Source: Fennellomyces sp. T-0311
Taxonomy: Eukaryota; Mucoromycota; Mucoromycetes; Mucorales; Lichtheimiaceae
Length of the DNA: 64,000 nucleotides
Assembly (NCBI GenBank): GCA_025266875.1
Contig: JALLLT010000003.1
Location: forward strand, 744,001-808,000
Direction of reading: 5' to 3'
Part shown: piece after piece, positions 1 to 11,892 of the stretch
Layout of the letters: the number at the start of each line of letters is the position of its first letter
How positions within the stretch are numbered: position 1 is the stretch's first letter
Notes under the pieces: model-generated
What the model saw: only the letters and a program-made list of their open reading frames with translations
Told to the model about the DNA's origin: nothing
Database searches by the model: none
Program-made: the position numbers and the translations under genes

Positions 1-2
1 GT

Positions 3-248
3 TCTACTGATGTACTGAACATTGACTGTGAGATATACCCACAGTATCCGTTTGCTGGTGTTCAGCTGCTAGATACATCGATCATTATGAAAAGCCGCAG
101 GCAAGCGGCTTTTTCGAACTATGCTGAATGTACAGAAGAGGCAGATCAACCCGGATTTTCATTTATTGCGAGTCAACCATTCCGAAAAAGGAAATCCAGC
201 GCTAACATCACTGCCTCCACCAAACATAAAGTATTCTCACATACTTGA
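3..248 (+). CDS. Possible 3' end of a gene truncated by the window start
   Basis: Frame 3 is open from the window edge for 81 codons to a TGA at 246-248. The translation is not low-complexity (it begins STDVLNIDCEIYPQYPFAG and ends KHKVFSHT), but I recognise no family. An open frame of this length at a window edge can arise by chance in one of six frames, so this is only a candidate last exon of a gene starting upstream. No start codon or acceptor can be judged. Confidence 0.3.
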   Translation, partial: STDVLNIDCEIYPQYPFAGVQLLDTSIIMKSRRQAAFSNYAECTEEADQPGFSFIASQPFRKRKSSANITASTKHKVFSHT

Positions 249-2670
249 CACCGTATAAGCAGACCATGGTGGACCTAAGCTGATTAGCGTATACAGAGTG
301 TTGAACGCATTGATCACGTCGTCACTGTCCATCGGTGTGAGAGAGGGTTCAAGTCTTGGTGGACGTCAGTCAACTTCGATGTGGGAAAGAATAGCATATA
401 AATGATAACGATACTTAATATAACTTCCATGCGAAAGGCAAGATCGTTGGCTGAAAACAAGAAAGCTCGCTCGATAACAACCGATTACGATATACTCTGC
501 CAATTTCGATAGTTGAGAACCAAATGTCATTATCAATCAACTTACAGCCTTTGCAGGTCGTCCATCAAATTTACTGATGACCATCGCTCCTAACTGTATA
601 TAATATATATCATCTTCGACTATGACTCTAATGCTCAAGGTACTTGTAGAAAAGTTGCATCGCGATTATTTCGCCTTGTCGCTTTGGTTTTCCTTACAAC
701 CAAGATTGATGTGGTTGGATCCTTCGCAACGCCTAAGAAAGGTGGTTTAGCTTAAATTACCAAAATAAGAGGTACTTTAAAACCACACCTGCCAATAAGA
801 CTCTTGCGAAAGCGATATCTGCTGACATCGTCATGATTGTGGCAAATAAATTGCAATGATCCCTCAAAGCGCATTATAATCACTTCCACCGTATCTCCAG
901 TCATCTCAGAGAATTCCTATTTTCAATAAGCCTTGTAAACATAATGCACTGACAGGGTCAAAGTTTATTTTTTTTATTGGGATGGTACGGGATTGAAATA
1001 AGAAATGCTTGGCAACTGAATCGCGGGTGCTAATGCATGCACGAAAAATCAACGTTAACTTTTCAAATGGAAACTGGAAGAATGGGACATAAGATATGAC
1101 GCTTAAATATAGTCCATCATAGTTATACGTATATCCAAAGCACTATTTATTACAAATGAAAAATTTACGAATCATATCTCCTAGTATTTCTTTGCTTATC
1201 AGAAGATGATAGGCGATTATTATAGACTGGTTCTACGTACGTACCATAACATAAGTCTGATATGTGTCCTTGTACGTGCTTATTCTCGCTGTATTCACCC
1301 ACCTATACATGTCCATTGTACATAACGAGCCAAGTTGTCCGCATCATGCTGCTTTTTTAACGCCAGTAAGAGTTTCGCTTTCAGGGCTCACATAGATACT
1401 GATCACACATTGTTTAGAACTTATGCAAGGTTGTAGCCCATCTAGCTTACTTTATTTACACATTGATTTGCGACACATCTATATCGCAAAAGTTACTCAT
1501 ACGTATAAGTAAATTCTGTAACTCATGGTCAGCTGCTCTAGCAAGTTCAATCACAGCCTTTGATAGATGTAGCACCATCTTCCTTTTAAAAAAGGTACCC
1601 TAGGACAATGTACAAGCAAAGCAGCTAAGCCGATAAACAACGAATATCTTTGGGGTAATTATGTTCTTAAGCAAATCGTGATGGTGCATTACTCGAGGTA
1701 TGTATCATCTATCAATAAAGTTGACAGGGGTGAGCCTCGGAATTAAAAGAAAACAATCAGGCGCCTGCATCAGAAGACCCAGCTTACTGGATTAATGAAC
1801 GAAGATTCAAGAATAATGGGCCTAAAGAAGTAAAATAGTATAACTAAAAAAAAAACCATCGGCAAAAAAAAAACAGTTCAAAACAAAATTAGCCAGGATA
1901 GCAATAGGGCTTGATTACAGATAAACCATAACGTGAAATCATAAGCCCTGGTGCGGGAGGAACGCAGAGAGAAATATAGTCAATTTTAGTAAAGCATGGT
2001 ACGTCAGTCATAAAAATGGAGTAACATGTGTCATGCTCATTTTATTGTAACTAATCGATCTGTAAACAATGTATCACCAGCTACTGCTAAAGAAGCCAGA
2101 ACCGCCACTGTTCTGAAAGACTATACATGCTCCAATCAGGAGTGGTTTCGGTAAGCTAGAACTGTTTTCTCATCCGTCTGCAGGCGTCCTCCTGCCTCAA
2201 CTTTCTAAGAAAACGGAACTTCTATGCGGACTGTCATCGAAAATGGAACACGTATGTAAAGGCATTACACTAAGCTAGATTTTGTTCAGATTTTGCTCAT
2301 TATGCGGTGTTCGCATATATGCTGAACTAGGTTGGCAGTTCACAACAAACTTCACCGGGTTTACTCTTTAAAAGAGGTTGTTTGCTGGTAGCCCCTATTT
2401 TTACCAAATATATACACCACTCCTCCATAAAAAATAAAGTAGAGCCTTGTGTTGTTGAATGACAGCGTTATTTCCCCTGAGTGTTCCCCAAAAAAATGAT
2501 AACAGGTACCGCCAAAAGAAGCATTACCCTGCAAAACACGTCAAGAATCCCTGGAAAAGTTGTACCATTGGATGATTGATTGCATTACTCCTTTTTCATT
2601 TTTATCGTTAAACCCCTGGATTGGATTTTTTTAACAGCGAAATATTAAACCACCTCCCCACCCCGTTTTT
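249..2670. other. Intergenic, no gene seen
   Basis: AT-rich sequence with frequent stops in all frames. I see no exon chain, RNA gene or terminal repeats. Homopolymer A/T runs occur near 1850-1880 and 2710. Confidence 0.5.
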
Positions 2671-2674
2671 GCGA

Positions 2675-2685
2675 TATAAAAGGGA
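2675..2685 (+). promoter_or_regulatory. TATA box of the GPI-protein gene
   Basis: A TATAAAAGGG sequence lies 64 bases before the ATG at 2739, the usual spacing for a core promoter with a short 5' leader. A pyrimidine tract and the sequence CATTATACCC follow before the start codon. Confidence 0.55.
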
Positions 2686-2738
2686 CTGAATCAACAACGA
2701 ATTCTCACTTTTTTTTTTACCATTATACCCTCTTACAC

Positions 2739-3500
2739 ATGAAGTCCTCATATTCTCCCGCTCAATCTGGCTTGTTTGGCTATCTTCTTGTGGCTGTTAT
2801 GCTGAGCAGTACTAACCTAGTTGCGGCGCAAGCACCAGCTGGTTGCACTGCTGCAACTGTGTATGTATCGTTACACTTGTATTCATAGATTAAGACTCGA
2901 AAACTCACTATTCCGATTTTTGACATAGTTTCAACCAATGCTTGACAGACCAAGACATATATCTTAAAACATGCAAGGATCAAGGTAAGTCACTGCAGTA
3001 TATTTTCTCGGGCATGATATGATGTAATAACGTCGATCTTTATTATAACAAAACAGAATTTTCCTGTCTTTGCAAGGTATGTTGGCGCATGCGACTTTTA
3101 AAGTGCTTTGTACTCATGTAACTTTATCATCTATAGTGGAATCAAGCCAAACTGTCATGCTGGGACAATTGCCCAAGTGATCCATCCCGTGCAACGCAAC
3201 AAGGGCTTGTACAGAATTACTGTGCCATAGCCAGCGCTAATGCTCCGTAGGTTAAAAATCTCTTCTCTTACATTTTATACTGAACTATTTGTGGCGTGAC
3301 ATTTTTTCAGATCATCAACGAGTGCTCTACCTTCTTCTACAAGCGCTAGTATCAGTTCATCAGCAACATTAACACACGCTCCATCGTCAACAACTGCATC
3401 GCACACTAGTGATGCAATGGCACGTATTGTTGACCTACGACAGACTCAGGCGATTTTGGCCTGCGTATTACTCTCGGCAGTATATGCCGTTGTGTTTTAA
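2739..3500 (+). CDS. Small secreted cysteine-rich protein with GPI-type tail
   Basis: Five exons join in frame: 2739-2860, 2929-2984, 3057-3076, 3137-3246, 3311-3500 (165 aa). All introns are GT-AG. The order is: an N-terminal hydrophobic signal peptide (about residues 11-31, ending VAAQA); a compact domain with eight cysteines (36, 45, 56, 63, 65, 74, 78, 95) including a CLC pair; a Ser/Thr-rich linker (about 103-140); and a hydrophobic C-terminus ending SAVYAVVF that would be removed on GPI attachment. The expected place is the plasma membrane or cell wall. The eight cysteines and C-x-C pair recall CFEM domains, but the spacing is not a clean CFEM match, so I leave the family open. Each single exon is too short to be seen as a long ORF; phase agreement at all four junctions is the main support. 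Confidence 0.75.
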
Positions 3501-6390
3501 GATACAATTATCCAAGGGGAATTCTTACGTTGCCATTTTATTACCTTTTCACCCGAGCAGGTTAGCTCATAGTCTTACATACTACATTTTTTTCACTCTA
3601 GTAATCACGTAATAATAAAATGATCTCCAACCATCCAGTTAAATGGCAATATTCTAGGCACCGCAGTGCTACTTTCATTTTCGCTCTCTTCCGGGGTGCC
3701 CGGTAGCTGCTTGTCAGTCAGGTGTTATCTCCAAATAATAAGTAATTGCTGGGTAAAAATAGACCGTAACGAATGCTTTTCCAGATCTAATCCAGTACTA
3801 CCTTGGTCATATGGAACATATTCGCAGGTACCAAGAGCATATGTATGGAACCCAGGGATCTGATTCTTGATAAAAAAAAAATCTCATTGACACTTGTCAG
3901 GCACGTAGTGGCTTGAACACGATCTACTGCAGTTAATTTTTACTTTCTATTTTTAATTTCAAAGGGGGAGGGGCAATATATACTTCCTCTGTTAAATCCG
4001 TTTTGTTCGTAAATATATAGTGCCATAGAGATAGGTAATGTTGAACAGTCCCCTTTGGTGAGGGCACTCATAATAGTTGTTGCGTATGTTAGCGAGTATC
4101 TAAGTTTGGAGCGTGATATCCATTAAGAATTGGAACAAAGTCAATGAGTTGGTGTATCAACCGCTTTCTTTAAGCTATGATTGCGTACATTGACATTTAC
4201 ATATCCATTGTGGAAACTGATCTAATATCATATATTCAAGCTAATAAGCTGTGTTCTCAGCCATAAATCCCATTGTTACGTATGACGCACCAAAGTATAT
4301 ATACGTACGTCTACATAACATTTATACGTACGAGATTTTCAAGAAGAGAACTGTTTTGTCTTTAATACAACGTAAATTCCGGGCCCCTCGTATTTTTTTC
4401 ATTCGACTATATAATACCACAACCCCAGACAAAGATCACAAAGATTCGTTAACACGAAATATGTTCCTTTGAAATGTCTTGGGTTCTAGACCGACCAAAT
4501 TCTTGGCGAGAGTCATTGCATTATTCCATATACATAAGCCCCATCACAGCACGTAAATACGTCATATTATCCTTCATTTTTGCGCATTTACCTACGCATG
4601 TAAGCATTTGTTTTCTCTAGTACTTGTAATATTATTTGCGGTGCAGTACGTAATGCTTTAGAGGAAGATACGACCATCTACTCTATTCTTTTTCTGTATG
4701 TACACACAACTTGAAGAATTTAAACGGTTGCGGGGTTTTGGTAATACAAAGTTCGTGTCTATGAAATAGTCCTATTACCTGGGTTAGAGTGGCACCTCTG
4801 CCAGATCCGGAAAAGCTTCTTTTTTAACTCTATTTTTATTAGTTCACATTTGTTTGCTTTCTTTGGAGAGTGCCACCTGACTGACATGTAGCTTACACTT
4901 GGTGCATTCGGAAGAAGACAAAAATGAAACGTAGCGCGTATCCATACGATTGGAAACTTATATCATTGGATGATAAAGAATTGCTATTAATATGCAATTC
5001 AAAGAGTGAAAGCAAAACAGTGCATATATGAAACTTTGGCCTCAATTTGTTCGACTGGAAAGAACTAGGAAGGTGACACTAGAAATTGCATTGTGGAATA
5101 CTTCGGTTTTTATAATGCACCGGTGAACGTTACCGAGAGTAATGCAGAATTCAGAAGTACCGTGAGAGTCTGTTGTAGATCAATGATCGTTATCATTGCA
5201 CCACTCTTACTGAAAAGTAAAGTATATACGTACTGTCGATGAATCGATACAATGGGCCTCTAGAAGACGATGCGGCACGCGTGAAAAAGTAGCACCGAAA
5301 TACTGCAAACAGTCTAGTACAAAAGGTAAAAGAAAAAAAAGTAAGGAGATTTTTGTATTTTAGCGTTAGGCGATGGCGCAATAGCTGTTTACAAGCCTTT
5401 GTTGTACGGATAGAATCACTTGAACATGACAGTTTGGCTTGACCTCGTCATATATGGTAAGGTTACCCCGGCATGAGTACAAAGCGTTTCAAAAACCTTA
5501 ACGCTTGTAGTTCTTTTCAAAGTAAAGAGAACTCTCTTTTTTTTTTATCACAATAACAAAGATCGACGAAATTTCGCAGATTGTTTGAGACCTGGAAATC
5601 TACGCGGTGCCTTACCTAGGGTCTTGCATACTTATAAAAAAGCGTCCTGCTATGTTAGATACTCCTGAATCTACAATAAAATAACTTGGAAGAGAGCTAC
5701 AGAACCGTTCAAGGAAGGTAGACAAGTGTAACTACACATAAAGGTGCAACAGTGGAACCATCTGGCCCTTGCGCCGAGATTTGGAAACAGCACTTAGCAT
5801 AGTAACCGCAATAAACAAACGGGTGCGAAGCATCTCTGATTGGAGAAAAATATAACAGTGTATATATGGATTGAATGCATGCTATGGTGAATGAAAAGCA
5901 ATTCTATCGGGTTGTGCCCACTTATTATCATGCTGTGTTATAGGAGTGATGAAAGCGTTTTGTAAGGTGATATCTTTCAGTGGTAGGTTAAAAGGCACTG
6001 AATATGGGTCCCATAATCGTATAAAAGTTCTGTTTGCTTCTAGAGAGGTGTAGCATATGAGGAATGGCAGATGAGAAAAACACTATAATTATTATGCCTA
6101 CGCAATTGGACTGCTGTAATGATAGCTATGGTGGCGGTGCAAGGTGCTTCTTACCAGTATACGGTGATCGACCTTTTATTTTGCAGAGCACCAAGGAATT
6201 CGATGAAATAAGCATAGCGCATGTGACCAACCTTTCATGAGCACCGTTACAATCATTCGGGTTTAACCTGTTCTAGCGTCTATATTTGGAAGCACTGCGC
6301 CAGTCGTCCTGTTTCGTGTGGGCAACAAACCGCTAAGCCGGAGTATGGGCTGGGGATTACTTTCTTGGGAAGTGTAGCTGCTATTCGCAA
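3501..6390. other. Intergenic, no gene seen
   Basis: About 2.9 kb of AT-rich sequence. The few ORFs of 60-70 codons show no recognisable protein features and no in-phase neighbouring exons. No terminal repeats were found. Confidence 0.5.
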
Positions 6391-6394
6391 AAAA

Positions 6395-6402
6395 TATAAA
6401 TA
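6395..6402 (+). promoter_or_regulatory. TATA box of the aspartyl-protease-like gene
   Basis: TATAAATA lies 79 bases upstream of the ATG at 6474, in an A-rich context. Confidence 0.45.
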
Positions 6403-6473
6403 TAAGAGCCACTGCTTCGGTGGACTCTTCTGTGCTTTACAATTAATCTTTTCAGATATCATCCATAAAAAAC

Positions 6474-8149
6474 ATGCGATCAACAGTTCAATCTCTTTCT
6501 CTAATTGCACTTGCAGCACTGCTTGTACAGACTGCGTCCGCAGGCGTTGGAGATTTACCTGGAGAACCATACATTAAGCGTGCCAATGACGCTTCCGTTA
6601 TTGTTATTCCTATGGGTTATCGAGATGGCTTGGTAAGCTTATCACCCAATAAAAAAGAACTGGAGAAAGACTAACTTTGATTTGTGTCAAATGTATAGCT
6701 CACTAACTATATCAATATTGGTACATACATGGTTCTTTTCTTCAATTGACATACAGCTGACGCAGCCCTTTTTTTTTTGGGAAGGTAACCCACCCGAACT
6801 GTTTGAAATGGCTTTGGACACTGGTTCAGGTTTAGCTTGGGTTCCATCTACCAAGGTACATGATCGATAAAAATTGAAAATAAGCTTTTTGTCATACTGA
6901 AACACGAACGTAGTGTACATCCCAAAACTGTGAAGGTCAAAAGCTCTATGATCCCGAAATATCTTCTACTGCCCGAAGTCTCGAATTACCACCAAAAAAG
7001 CTTGAATATGAAGATGGAAAATGCCTCAAAGTTGACCTTTACTCTGTAAGAATGTCAATCGAAAAAATATGATATCTTTTTTTATATCATTAACCGTGTG
7101 TATTCGCTTACGTAGGATCAAATCTTGTTCGACAACGATGTCAACCAAGATGAGATTCTTACCTTTGAGAATATTGCTATTGGTGCTGGCTATGCTATCG
7201 AAGGCTTTAATGATACCCAAGAATATCGTACGCTATATACAATTCTATAGACTCCTCGAATTGATGATACTAACTTTTGACGGCATATAGTTGGATACTT
7301 TGGTTTTGGCGGCAGTGGAGGTATCAACACAGCCGATTTCTTGACTAAACGTGCCTTGCAATGTAAGTATATCTTATCACAGGTGGCCGATGTATGCTCA
7401 CGAACGGATTTGCAAATTATTAGCTCTTTATAGACGTGGACGTAAGTCTAACAATAATCCACTCATGTCCCTATGATACTAACTCTCGCTACCTAGTTGT
7501 CAAGCGAAGTGCTCTTGGCGACGTTGGCGGCAGATCCAACCAAATGGGTGTCGTGACCTTAGATCAAGGTGGCTATGTACCCGACCGAAAGCGAGATAAC
7601 GATGCCACAGCCTACTGTATCGTTGGCGGTATTGACGAAGATCTCATCGACGGCGAGCCAGTATACATTCCATTGCCTTCTGAAGAAGAATGCGGTGAAG
7701 AGCGCTTCTGGAAGCTTAAGCTCGACTCAGTCACATGTTCAGACTCAGTGGAGATCCCCAAAGGCACCTATGGCAAGTTCTATTCCAGCTCACCCTTCAT
7801 CCACGCCCCCAAGGAGCAAGCCGAAGCTCTGCACAACTCCATTGGAGCTGAATACAACAGCGAGTCTGGCTTTTACGAATTACCATGCGCTGAACTCGAT
7901 CACGTTCCCGACTTGTCGTTCCACTTTGGCTCGAACACTGTTACTTTACCACCCTCAAACTGGATCAAGGCTGTACCTTATGATGATCAAATTTGCCGAT
8001 CGCTGGTCAAGAACGTCACGACCAAGACCAAAAACTGGCTGCTTGGGACGGCAGTAACAAATGCCTTCTATATGGTGTACGACTTTCAGTATGAGCAACT
8101 TGGCTTCGGCTACATCAAGAGTATCTCTCGTAGTGGCACTGTCTCATAA
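6474..8149 (+). CDS. Secreted aspartyl-protease-like protein (A1 family), second catalytic Asp missing
   Basis: Seven exons in frame: 6474-6632, 6699-6720, 6785-6855, 6914-7045, 7116-7227, 7291-7362, 7434-8149 (427 aa, usual pepsin-like length). Residues 1-23 are a signal peptide. The N-lobe shows LTNYINIG, then NPP and ALDTGS with catalytic Asp72, and a flap-like YEDG. Later come GYFGFGGSGG (the usual GLG turn) and VGGIDEDLIDGEPVYIPL, typical of the C-lobe. Where the second DTG-S should be (before F-I-H-A-P), the sequence reads GKFYSSSPFIHAP, so the Asp position is Tyr306. A1 proteases need both Asp residues, so this copy is predicted to be inactive or to have a binding role. The exon 2 donor is gtacat, weaker than usual. 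Function beyond fold is inference. Confidence 0.85.
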
Positions 8150-8311
8150 TTGTATATCGTATTCTTTGCTTTACATTTTAAATAGCCGTAAAATCTGTCT
8201 ATATAAATCTTCTTGTATACGTACTTTAAGCGGTAGATCATTTCCAGCGGACTCAAGTGTCGCAGTCGCTTGAAAAAAAAACCTGCTTGCTTCGCTTGTT
8301 CGACAACGTCA

Positions 8312-9809
8312 ATGGAATCTACTCCAAAGCAGGACAAAAGTTTTCTACTAAGCTTGCTCGGGCAACCAAGCGCTTTGCCAACACTCACTTCGCCCGATGC
8401 AACTCGATCGTCGACGGAATCACCCGGGCTATCAAAATCAAGCATTACACGATCCTTCCACGATGACAGCTCTTTGGTCAACACAACCAAGCCGCAGTTC
8501 AATGCAGCCAAGATCTTTGGAGTGACAAACGATCGCGAAGAATTGCCATCAATTACAGGAAGCAGTAAGCCTTCGACGCCTCCACCGGCAGTATACGAAC
8601 ACCAAGATCTACTGTCGAAGCTGCTCAACAATTTGCCCACGCACACACCCGCACAAGTCGTACCGGAAGTACCGAATGCACAGCCCAAGAAGAATGGCAA
8701 GACGGCACAGAAAAGGAAAAAGAAGCAACCGAAGAAAAGCAACCACAAGCCGAGCCAAAGTGAAGCACAGCCTGTGCAAAAGAAGGTGAGAATGGAAAGG
8801 GCATTGAGGAGTGACATGGTACTGATGCGATAACAGCGTCGCACCAGCGATCTAGATTTTGATGCGTTGCTGGCGATCCACGAAAAGAAACCGCAGCTAA
8901 AAGAATTGCAAACGCACGACAAACCACCATCCACAGCGGAACCTAAACTAGGCAACATGTCAAACGCGGTACCTGCAGATATACTCTCCATTGCCAACCA
9001 AGGTAAGAGCCAATCCACGCAATGCATGTACTGGTTATTCACGTAGCTGTAGTACTAGGACGGAATCCGAAGCACGAGAAGATGAAGCAAGAAATATGCA
9101 GGCAGTCACCCAAGCCAAAACTAAAGCCAAAGCAACCGCCACGGAAAGAGCCATTGCCACCGTTGAGGCAGCGACCAGAATGCAGATTTTTCAAAGTTGG
9201 CAAATGCAAAGAGGTAGGAGATTCACATGGATCGGGAAAAAAGTGGGTCGCGTTAACACAGCCTTTAGGGCGGAAATTGTCGTTTCCGGCATGTTGGCGA
9301 CGGCATACGTCTGGTGTGCCGTCACTTCAAGACTGGATCCTGTAACAAAGGCGACGATTGCAACTTTTTACACGTAAGGCGCCCTTTTAATTTAGTTTAT
9401 GGGTGATTAACAGGAAGCGATATAGGATCTGAGCATCGAGCCCTGTCGATTTTACCATCTGAATGCGCTGTGTGAAGCAGGAGACCACTGCCAATACTCG
9501 CACAAACCGTTGACACCAGAATCACGGAAACGGCTTCGCACGCTAACCGGACCGTGCAAGTTTTACCACTTGAAAGGCTTCTGTACTAATGGTGATGAAT
9601 GTGCATTTTCGCACGACACCATCTCCCAATACCAGCTGGATAACTTAAAGGCATCTGTAACCCCCGAAGAAGCTCCTAAGCCTTGTGCCATGTATCACAT
9701 CCACGGACGCTGTTCCAACGGCGACCAGTGTAGCTTTTCGCATACGCCTATATCGGATGCAGAGCGAGATAAGCTGATGGCAATGTTCGCTCTCCCCAAC
9801 AATGAATAA
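8312..9809 (+). CDS. CCCH zinc-finger protein with five tandem fingers (ZC3H4/6/8-like)
   Basis: Five exons: 8312-8785, 8837-9002, 9059-9213, 9269-9373, 9426-9809 (427 aa). The N-terminal half is low-complexity, Ser/Pro/Lys-rich with a strongly basic stretch (about 120-145, KKNGKTAQKRKKKQPKK), a likely nuclear signal. Five CCCH fingers fill the C-terminal half: C255-H273, C282-H300, C307-H326, C344-H363 and C387-H406, with C-x7/8-C-x5-C-x3-H spacing. The exon 3/4 splice falls inside finger 1 and restores its spacing, which supports the model. The first three fingers and the following KPLTPESRKRL resemble the metazoan ZC3H4/6/8 group, nuclear RNA-binding proteins linked to transcription termination; two more fingers are added here. 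The start at 8312 (MESTPK) is preferred over an in-frame ATG at 8270. Confidence 0.85.
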
Positions 9810-9919
9810 ACTCGATCGTTTGCAAGAGAATACGCTAGATGTGACTTGAGACAATGGTCCGTGCGTATCGGCTATACAAAACAAAAAAAGTAGCTTTTTA
9901 CAAAGGTTGACAATTCGAC

Positions 9920-11250
9920 ATGTTACTACGAAATGGCATTTCCGTCACTAAGCGATCCCTGACAACCCAAGCTCGTCGATTGAAATACCCCATTAGCGTA
10001 GCGCCAATGGTAGACATTTCAACGCCGGTTAGTTCCTGGATCTTCTGACGAAAGAAAGATCGTAATCAACCGACTCTTTTCATAGTACTTTCTTGAACTC
10101 CTTCATATTATCTCTGGAAACCGTTATGCGTATTATACCGAAATGCATTTTTCCCAAGCCATTGTTGCGCACCAGACTCATTTGCATGCGTTCATTGGTC
10201 CACCACGTCCTAACGTTGTTGTTCAACTGGGCGGGTCAAACCCAAATTCAATGGCAGAGGCAGCCGAAATTTTAGAGGCTCAGGGGTACAGCGAGATCAA
10301 TATCAATGTGGGGTGCCCAAGCAAAGCAGTTCAGCATGGTCAATTTGGTGCGGTGTTGATGAAATCCCCGGATCTTGTCGCCGATATTCTTACTACCATG
10401 CAAAAGGCTGTGTCTATACCTATTACTGTCAAGTGTCGCTTAGGCGTCGACAAACTTGATTCGTACGAGTTCCTTCACGAGTTTGTAGGTAGCATTCGTG
10501 TGGGTTATATCGGCTTGAGCTAAGGCTTTTGTGAATGATAGGTCGATAAAGTTAGCAATACCCATCGACCATTGCCTCACTTGATTGTTCATGCGCGCAA
10601 ATGCTTGTTACGAGGGCTGTCACCAAAACAGAACCGGTCCATACCTCCGTTGAATTATGATCGTGTATATCGTTTGGCTGAGACATTCCCCCGCCTACCC
10701 ATTACTATCAACGGAGGATTTAATGAAATAGACAGTATCAATATGTCGTTGGATCGTCTAGATGGATGCATGATTGGAAGAAAAAGTAGGCTACCCCCGC
10801 TTATGCACAGCACACTTGGCTCACACTAATCGTTTTAGTTATGGATAGCCCATTGTTCTTGCAGGATTTAGACCGCGGTAAGTTACCGTTCCAAACTGGC
10901 TTCTTTAGTTACTTAGCAGCGTTTCAGGCGTATATAATCTCGCAGACGACAAAATCAAAACCACAACCAGCATTATCTCCGAGTATTTAGGTATATATAA
11001 CCTGGTATACTATGTGTTACCGAGACTCATCCATAAAATAGATTATATCGAATCCCTGCCTTCCCATCCAGTATTTGAAATGGAAAACGTCCGGATACCT
11101 CCTCTCACCATCCTTACTAAACCACTGACCAAACTCTATTCTGGATCCCTGGGGCGCGCCTTCCGTCGCCACTTGATGGAGGAACTACGGGATACATCTC
11201 GGTCTGCTCAACAAATCGTTTCCAGTACGCTTGAGAAATCTGGTGTTTGA
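9920..11250 (+). CDS. tRNA-dihydrouridine synthase, DusA type
   Basis: Six exons: 9920-10027, 10086-10484, 10542-10785, 10839-10877, 10928-10990, 11042-11250. It is a flavin-dependent enzyme reducing uridines of the tRNA D-loop (U20/U20a in bacterial DusA). The core reads SVAPMVD, YTEM, QLGGSNP, then INVGCPS with the catalytic Cys, FGAVLM, VKCRLG, the IVHARK motif, SPKQNR, TINGG and CMIGRK, all DusA-like in order. The C-terminus (about FRRHLMEEL) also fits DusA. The first about 25 residues are rich in Arg, Ser and Thr, suggesting mitochondrial targeting; this is inference. Fungal cytosolic tRNAs are normally served by Dus1-4, so a bacterial-type DusA is notable. It starts 110 bases after the zinc-finger gene, same strand. 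Confidence 0.9.
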
Positions 11251-11367
11251 ATCACACATGTATTCTATAGATGCTTTTTTATAGGTCCCGAAAAGCAAAT
11301 GAGAATGATTGTATATAGCTATTAGAAAAATGGAAATGTACAGAGAAAGGTTGTGTTGCTGTCTTTT

Positions 11368-11720
11368 TTAGTGGGAAAGGTTTCTTCTGCCCTTGGCGCG
11401 ACGTCTAGCGATAACTCGGCGACCGTTCTTTGTTGCCATGCGGGAAAGGAAACCATGACGTCTTTTGCGAACTAAGTTGGAAGGCTGGAAGGTGTTGCCA
11501 TAGGTAACGAAACGCATTTGGGTTGCGAAGGGGTTAATGGCGCCCAAGGGTGCGCTGCCAGTGCTACTCGAATGTCAAAACAAAGGTTCACGTTATAGCA
11601 AAGTAATGCTTACGTTGGCAATGAGGCCAAAGGGCTAGGCATGAGAGCAGCTCCGGTAGGTGCCATGGTAGGCATCACGCGGCGTGGAACCAAGGAACAT
11701 AAGCGATTCAGTAACGACAT
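11368..11720 (-). CDS. Mitochondrial ribosomal protein bL34m
   Basis: Two exons: 11720-11614 and 11563-11368, a 50-nt intron, 100 aa. The last 45 residues are the L34 fold: [20 protein letters not shown] followed by [17 protein letters not shown], almost the bacterial consensus. The first about 50 residues are an Arg/Ser/Pro-rich presequence without acidic residues, as expected for import into mitochondria. The gene is convergent with the DusA-type gene (117 bases apart) and divergent from the zinc transporter. Confidence 0.9.
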
Positions 11721-11892
11721 TATTTATACACAACAGAAGAACACCTTGGACCTCTAAACAATGCTTCAAAAGTGTGACTACGATTGCCTATTCTGGATCG
11801 GCTGAATCCATCTGCCGAAGTCGAACCTGTACCAAAATCCCCCGAGTTCTATTTTTTATTGTTGAACTCTTTATTTTTGTATACCATAGAGT
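11721..11892. promoter_or_regulatory. Shared 172-bp divergent promoter region
   Basis: The start codons of bL34m (minus) and the CDF transporter (plus) are only 172 bases apart, so both core promoters must sit here. A TATAAATA-like sequence (minus strand) lies directly before the bL34m ATG. Confidence 0.5.

Noticed and set aside
88..116. Hairpin AAAAGCCGC...GCGGCTTTTT resembling a bacterial terminator
   Set aside because: The genome is fungal, and the sequence lies within the open frame at the window start; it is most likely chance.
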